Of a DNA stretch of 64,000 nt, positions 61,397 to 64,000 are shown in pieces. Numbering within the stretch: the first letter of the stretch is position 1; each line of letters begins with the position of its first letter. The notes beneath the pieces were generated by a model, which ran no database searches, was not told the origin of the DNA, and saw only the letters and a list, made by a program, of their open reading frames with translations. This DNA comes from Streptomyces sp. JB150 (GTDB lineage: Bacteria; Actinomycetota; Actinomycetes; Streptomycetales; Streptomycetaceae), in the NCBI RefSeq assembly GCF_011193355.1, contig NZ_CP049780.1, positions 5,910,445 to 5,974,444 of the forward strand. The letters run 5' to 3'. The position numbers and the translations under genes were made by a program.

Positions 61397-62044
61397 ATGG
61401 CGAGGCAGTTACGCGCCGAACAGACCCGGGCGACGATTATCGCGGCCGCCGCCGACCTGTTCGACCGGCACGGCTACGAATCGACCAGCCTCAGCGACAT
61501 CGTCGAGCACGCCCACGTCACCAAGGGCGCCCTCTACTTCCACTTCGCGGCCAAGGAAGACCTGGCCCACGCCATCATGGAGATCCAGTCCCAGGCCTCG
61601 CGCCGGCTGGCCCGCGAGGTGGACGATCGCAACTGCTCCTCGCTCGAAGCCCTGATGCGCATCACCTTCGGCATCGCCCGGCTCGCCGTCGAGGGGCCGG
61701 TCGCCCGCGCCGGACTGCGCCTGGCCACCGCGGGCGTGGGCGTACGGCCGCCGCTGCCGCACCCGTTCACCGAGTGGCTGGAGATCGCCTCCCGCAAACT
61801 CGCGGGCGCGGTCAAGGAGTGCGACGTCCATCCGGACATCGACATAGACGCCGTCGCCCACTCCCTCGTCGGCTTCTTCGTCGGCACCCGCGTCATGGGC
61901 CGCACCCTCGAACCGTACGTGCGCCTGCCCCGCAGGGTCGCCGAGATGTGGTACGTCCTGGTCCGCGGCCTCGTGCCGGTGACCCGCCGCCCGCGCTACC
62001 TCAGCCTGGTCGCCCAACTCGAGCGCGAGACCAGAACGGTGTGA
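61397..62044 (+). CDS. cprB: TetR-family gamma-butyrolactone-receptor-like regulator (CprB-like)
   Basis: A 215-residue regulator of the ArpA/ScbR family. The N-terminus ARQLRAEQTRATIIAAAADLF, the HTH region YESTSLSDIVEHAHVTKGALYFHFAAKEDL and the ligand-domain segments GPVARAGLRLATAG, HPFTEWLEIASRKL and RVAEMWYVLVRGLVPVTRR match this family closely. From memory it is most like S. coelicolor CprB, which also lies near a conservon and murC; the symbol is a likely assignment. AGGAG precedes ATG 61397. Codon 5 is TTA (61409-61411), which would put translation under the bldA tRNA. No AfsA-type synthase is in the window. Confidence 0.88.
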   Translation: MARQLRAEQTRATIIAAAADLFDRHGYESTSLSDIVEHAHVTKGALYFHFAAKEDLAHAIMEIQSQASRRLAREVDDRNCSSLEALMRITFGIARLAVEGPVARAGLRLATAGVGVRPPLPHPFTEWLEIASRKLAGAVKECDVHPDIDIDAVAHSLVGFFVGTRVMGRTLEPYVRLPRRVAEMWYVLVRGLVPVTRRPRYLSLVAQLERETRTV

Positions 62045-62168
62045 GACGTACGGCAGCAGCGCGAGACCGGAGCCGTGCGAGCGGCGAGCCCCGTTCTTCC
62101 CGGACGCGTCGAGCGAGCGCACGCCGCGCCCCCGCACCCCCGGCACCCCGCGCGATACGGTGAGCCGC

Positions 62169-63350
62169 ATGCCCGACACCGCCCCCGCGCCGCCCGTGCT
62201 CCGCGCCGACCGGACCGGCTCGTTCCCCCACGGTGTGCTGGCCGAGCGCCACCCCGCGATCATCCGGCAGGTACGGGAGTCCACCCCGTACGACCCCGAC
62301 CGGCGCCGCGCCCTCGACGCCCTGCTCGCCCAGTGCACCCACGGCGTCGTCGCACCCCTCCCCACCGACGCCCCGGACCTGAGCCGCTGGCGGGACTGGG
62401 GACTCAACACCCACACCGGACAGTCCTGGTTCGACCTCCCCTGGCTGTGGTCCGAGAGCTACTTCTACCGGCTCCTCCTGCAAGCCACCGGCTACTTCAC
62501 CCCCGGCCCCTGGCACGGCATCGACCCCTTCCGCCCGGCCAAGCTCGCCGAACTCGACGCACCCGGAACCGACGAGGAACTGGCCGCCCTCGACGCCCTC
62601 GCGGGCCGCCCCGCCGACGAACGCAGCCGCGCCCTGCTCCACGGCTCCCTCTGGGGCAACCGCGCCGACCTCGGCTTCCGCCTCTCCGCCGAGGGCGCCG
62701 ACACCCGGGACGCCGCCCCCGGCCTGCTCGCCGACGACAGCGACGTCCTCTGGTCACTGCTCCCGCCCTCCGGCACGGGCACCCTCTGCCTCGTCGCCGA
62801 CAACGCGGGCCGCGAACTCATCCCCGACCTCCTGCTCATCGCCGACCTCCTCGACCGGGGCCGCGTCGCCCGGGCCGTCCTGCACGTCAAGCCCTACCCG
62901 TACTACGTCTCCGACGCCACCACCGCCGACGTCCTCGACGCCCTGCGCCGGCTGACCTCGGCGCCCGGCGCGGCCGCGGCCTACGGGCGGCGCCTGTGGA
63001 CGGCGATGACCGACGGCCGGCTCACCGTCCGCGCCCACCGCTTCTCCGCCGCCCCGCTGCCCTACGCCGAGATGCCGGACGACCTGCGCGCCGAGTTCGC
63101 CGCCGCCACCCTGACCGTGGTCAAGGGCGACCTCAACTACCGCCGCCTGGTGGGCGACCGGCGCTGGCCCCCGACCACCCCCTTCGCCGACCTCACGGCC
63201 TACTTCCCCGGACCCGTCGCCGCCCTGCGCACCCTGAAGTCGGAGGTCGTCTGCGGCCTCGACGCCGCCACCGAGGCCACGCTGACCGCCGCCGAGGGAG
63301 ACCACTGGCGCACCGCCGGCACCCACGCGCTGATCCAGGTCGGACGGTGA
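62169..63350 (+). CDS. ARMT1-type damage-control phosphatase (DUF89 family)
   Basis: Metal-dependent phosphatase-fold protein, 393 residues from ATG 62169 (GTG 62160 would add three residues). Family segments: ADRTGSFPHGVLAERHPAIIRQV, WFDLPWLWSESYFYRLLL, DSDVLWSL, LCLVADNAGRELIPDLLLIADLL (metal-binding DNAG), VLHVKPYPYYVSDATTADV and LTVVKGDLNYRRLVGDR. DUF89 enzymes hydrolyse sugar phosphates or other harmful phosphometabolites. It stands alone between the cprB-like gene and a convergent operon. Confidence 0.9.
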   Translation: MPDTAPAPPVLRADRTGSFPHGVLAERHPAIIRQVRESTPYDPDRRRALDALLAQCTHGVVAPLPTDAPDLSRWRDWGLNTHTGQSWFDLPWLWSESYFYRLLLQATGYFTPGPWHGIDPFRPAKLAELDAPGTDEELAALDALAGRPADERSRALLHGSLWGNRADLGFRLSAEGADTRDAAPGLLADDSDVLWSLLPPSGTGTLCLVADNAGRELIPDLLLIADLLDRGRVARAVLHVKPYPYYVSDATTADVLDALRRLTSAPGAAAAYGRRLWTAMTDGRLTVRAHRFSAAPLPYAEMPDDLRAEFAAATLTVVKGDLNYRRLVGDRRWPPTTPFADLTAYFPGPVAALRTLKSEVVCGLDAATEATLTAAEGDHWRTAGTHALIQVGR

Positions 63351-63368
63351 ACGCGGCGGGCGCGACCG

Positions 63369-63605
63369 TCACGGGACGATCCGCACCGGCAGCGATCCGC
63401 CGTTGACGAAGTCCGGCACCAGGCCGGCTCGGCGGCGCGGCGGCCCGCCGGTCCGCGGCACCGGCAACGCGCGTATCGCCTCCCCGGCGACGGCCGCGCG
63501 GAGTGCGGTAGGCGTCGCGGGGCACGGCGGCGGCGCACTGCCGGGGGCGGGGGCCGAGGACGCCGGACGCGGGCGGCACGGGGGCGGCGCGTCGGACGGG
63601 GTCAT
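63369..63605 (-). CDS. Hypothetical small protein, 78 aa
   Basis: Possible small gene whose ATG 63605 overlaps the stop of the upstream hydrolase (ATGA), as in true operons here. The product is Pro/Ala/Arg-rich at the start (MTPSDAPPPCRPRPASS) and ends with a more ordered segment (GLVPDFVNGGSLPVRIVP). I recognise no family. Coupling and length support it; composition does not, so it may be spurious. Confidence 0.4.
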   Translation of the reverse strand: MTPSDAPPPCRPRPASSAPAPGSAPPPCPATPTALRAAVAGEAIRALPVPRTGGPPRRRAGLVPDFVNGGSLPVRIVP

Positions 63606-64000
63606 GCGGGCCCGCCCTCGGGGCCGGTGCCGGAGCCGGTGCCGTCCGCCCGCAGGAAGTCCTCCACCACCCGGATCAGCTCCAGCGGCGTCTCGTCCAT
63701 CGCGTAGTGCCCCGCGCAGGGCAGTTCCCGCACTTCGGCGCGCGGATACCAGGCCAACCAGGTCTGCCGGAGCAGGTCCGCCGACAGCGCGGGGTCGAGC
63801 GCCCCGGCGATCGCGAGCGCCGGGACCGTCGCACCCTCGACACGGTCGTGGAAGTCGTCCCGCGCCCAGGAGTCCAGCCAGGCGCGGAACGCCTTCGGGT
63901 CGCTGCACGCCAGCGAGCGCGCGACCATCCGGTCCAGCCAGGCGGCGGGGCGGCGCCCGCCCGTGGTGATGTCGATGATGGCCCGCCGGTTCTCCGGCCG
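63602..64000 (-). CDS. Alpha/beta hydrolase, C-terminal part (cut by window edge)
   Basis: The frame is open to base 64000, so the start lies outside. The visible 132 residues show the C-terminal half of an alpha/beta hydrolase: GGRRPAAWLDRMVARSL, cap segment DPKAFRAWLDSWARDD, PALAIAGALDPALSADLL (acid Asp) and LPCAGHYAMDETPLELIRVVEDFL (base His). The nucleophile is not in the window. The substrate class cannot be told. Confidence 0.85.
   Translation of the reverse strand, partial: RPENRRAIIDITTGGRRPAAWLDRMVARSLACSDPKAFRAWLDSWARDDFHDRVEGATVPALAIAGALDPALSADLLRQTWLAWYPRAEVRELPCAGHYAMDETPLELIRVVEDFLRADGTGSGTGPEGGPA

Overview
The window is typical Streptomyces chromosome: very high G+C with strong G/C bias at third codon positions, many GTG/TTG starts, 4-bp ATGA/GTGA overlaps between operon genes, a Streptomyces conservon (roadblock/DUF742/small GTPase), a gamma-butyrolactone-receptor-type TetR gene and rare TTA codons. 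From memory, the gene order (hemY-hemQ, DUF692/MNIO, murC-msrB, conservon, cprB-type regulator) matches a conserved core stretch of the S. coelicolor chromosome; I could not verify this by alignment. I recognised 59 intact or edge-truncated protein genes, plus one broken gene. No rRNA, tRNA, CRISPR array or insertion sequence was found.

1-24 kb is mostly housekeeping and small membrane genes: a DUF4349 lipoprotein (cut by the left edge), the coproheme-branch heme genes hemY-hemQ, a secreted alpha/beta hydrolase, an MNIO (DUF692) enzyme with a TIGR04222 membrane protein, DUF1206, a two-gene ABC exporter, a polysaccharide deacetylase, a PhoX-like Tat protein, a slipin, a carbonic anhydrase-SulP pair, zapE, a RibD-like reductase, murC-msrB and an FAD oxidoreductase.

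24.9-33.3 kb (minus strand) is the most unusual part. It is a four-gene, partly translationally coupled operon that looks like a vWA-MoxR-VMAP type NTP-dependent conflict system. The genes encode a GxSxG hydrolase (with a TTA codon), an intact caspase fused to a VMAP-C-like domain, a MoxR/AAA ATPase, and a 1335-residue protein. The large protein has a degenerate vWA-like N-terminus (SAV_2336 type), a P-loop-less central region, a catalytically dead trypsin-like module, a caspase-like module in which both catalytic residues are proline, and a C-terminal cold-shock domain. To the eye its base composition is less extreme than that of its neighbours.

33.3-44 kb holds a Na+/H+ antiporter followed by a glucuronoxylan-oligosaccharide utilisation cluster: CE7 acetyl esterase, two permeases and a binding protein, GH39 xylosidase, DUF624 protein, a GH42 remnant and GH67 alpha-glucuronidase. 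44-49 kb has an OmpR-type two-component system divergent from a membrane flavo-reductase, an FMN-binding protein and ApbE, together an apparent extracytoplasmic flavin electron-transfer module. 49-59 kb has an osmoprotectant ABC importer (ATPase with CBS-like tail, two permeases) whose binding protein lies about 4.7 kb away beyond a complete conservon and is followed by an aromatic-amino-acid-lyase homologue with a non-canonical MIO triad. 59-64 kb carries a secreted subtilisin with a clear terminator, a cprB-like TetR regulator with an early TTA codon and its own palindrome, an ARMT1-type phosphatase, a small ORF and an alpha/beta hydrolase cut by the right edge.

Several intergenic regions hold tandem repeats (8.8, 15.7, 19.8, 48.9 and 56.0 kb) or operator-like palindromes (18.4, 20.8, 35.9 and 61.3 kb). 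These are listed individually.
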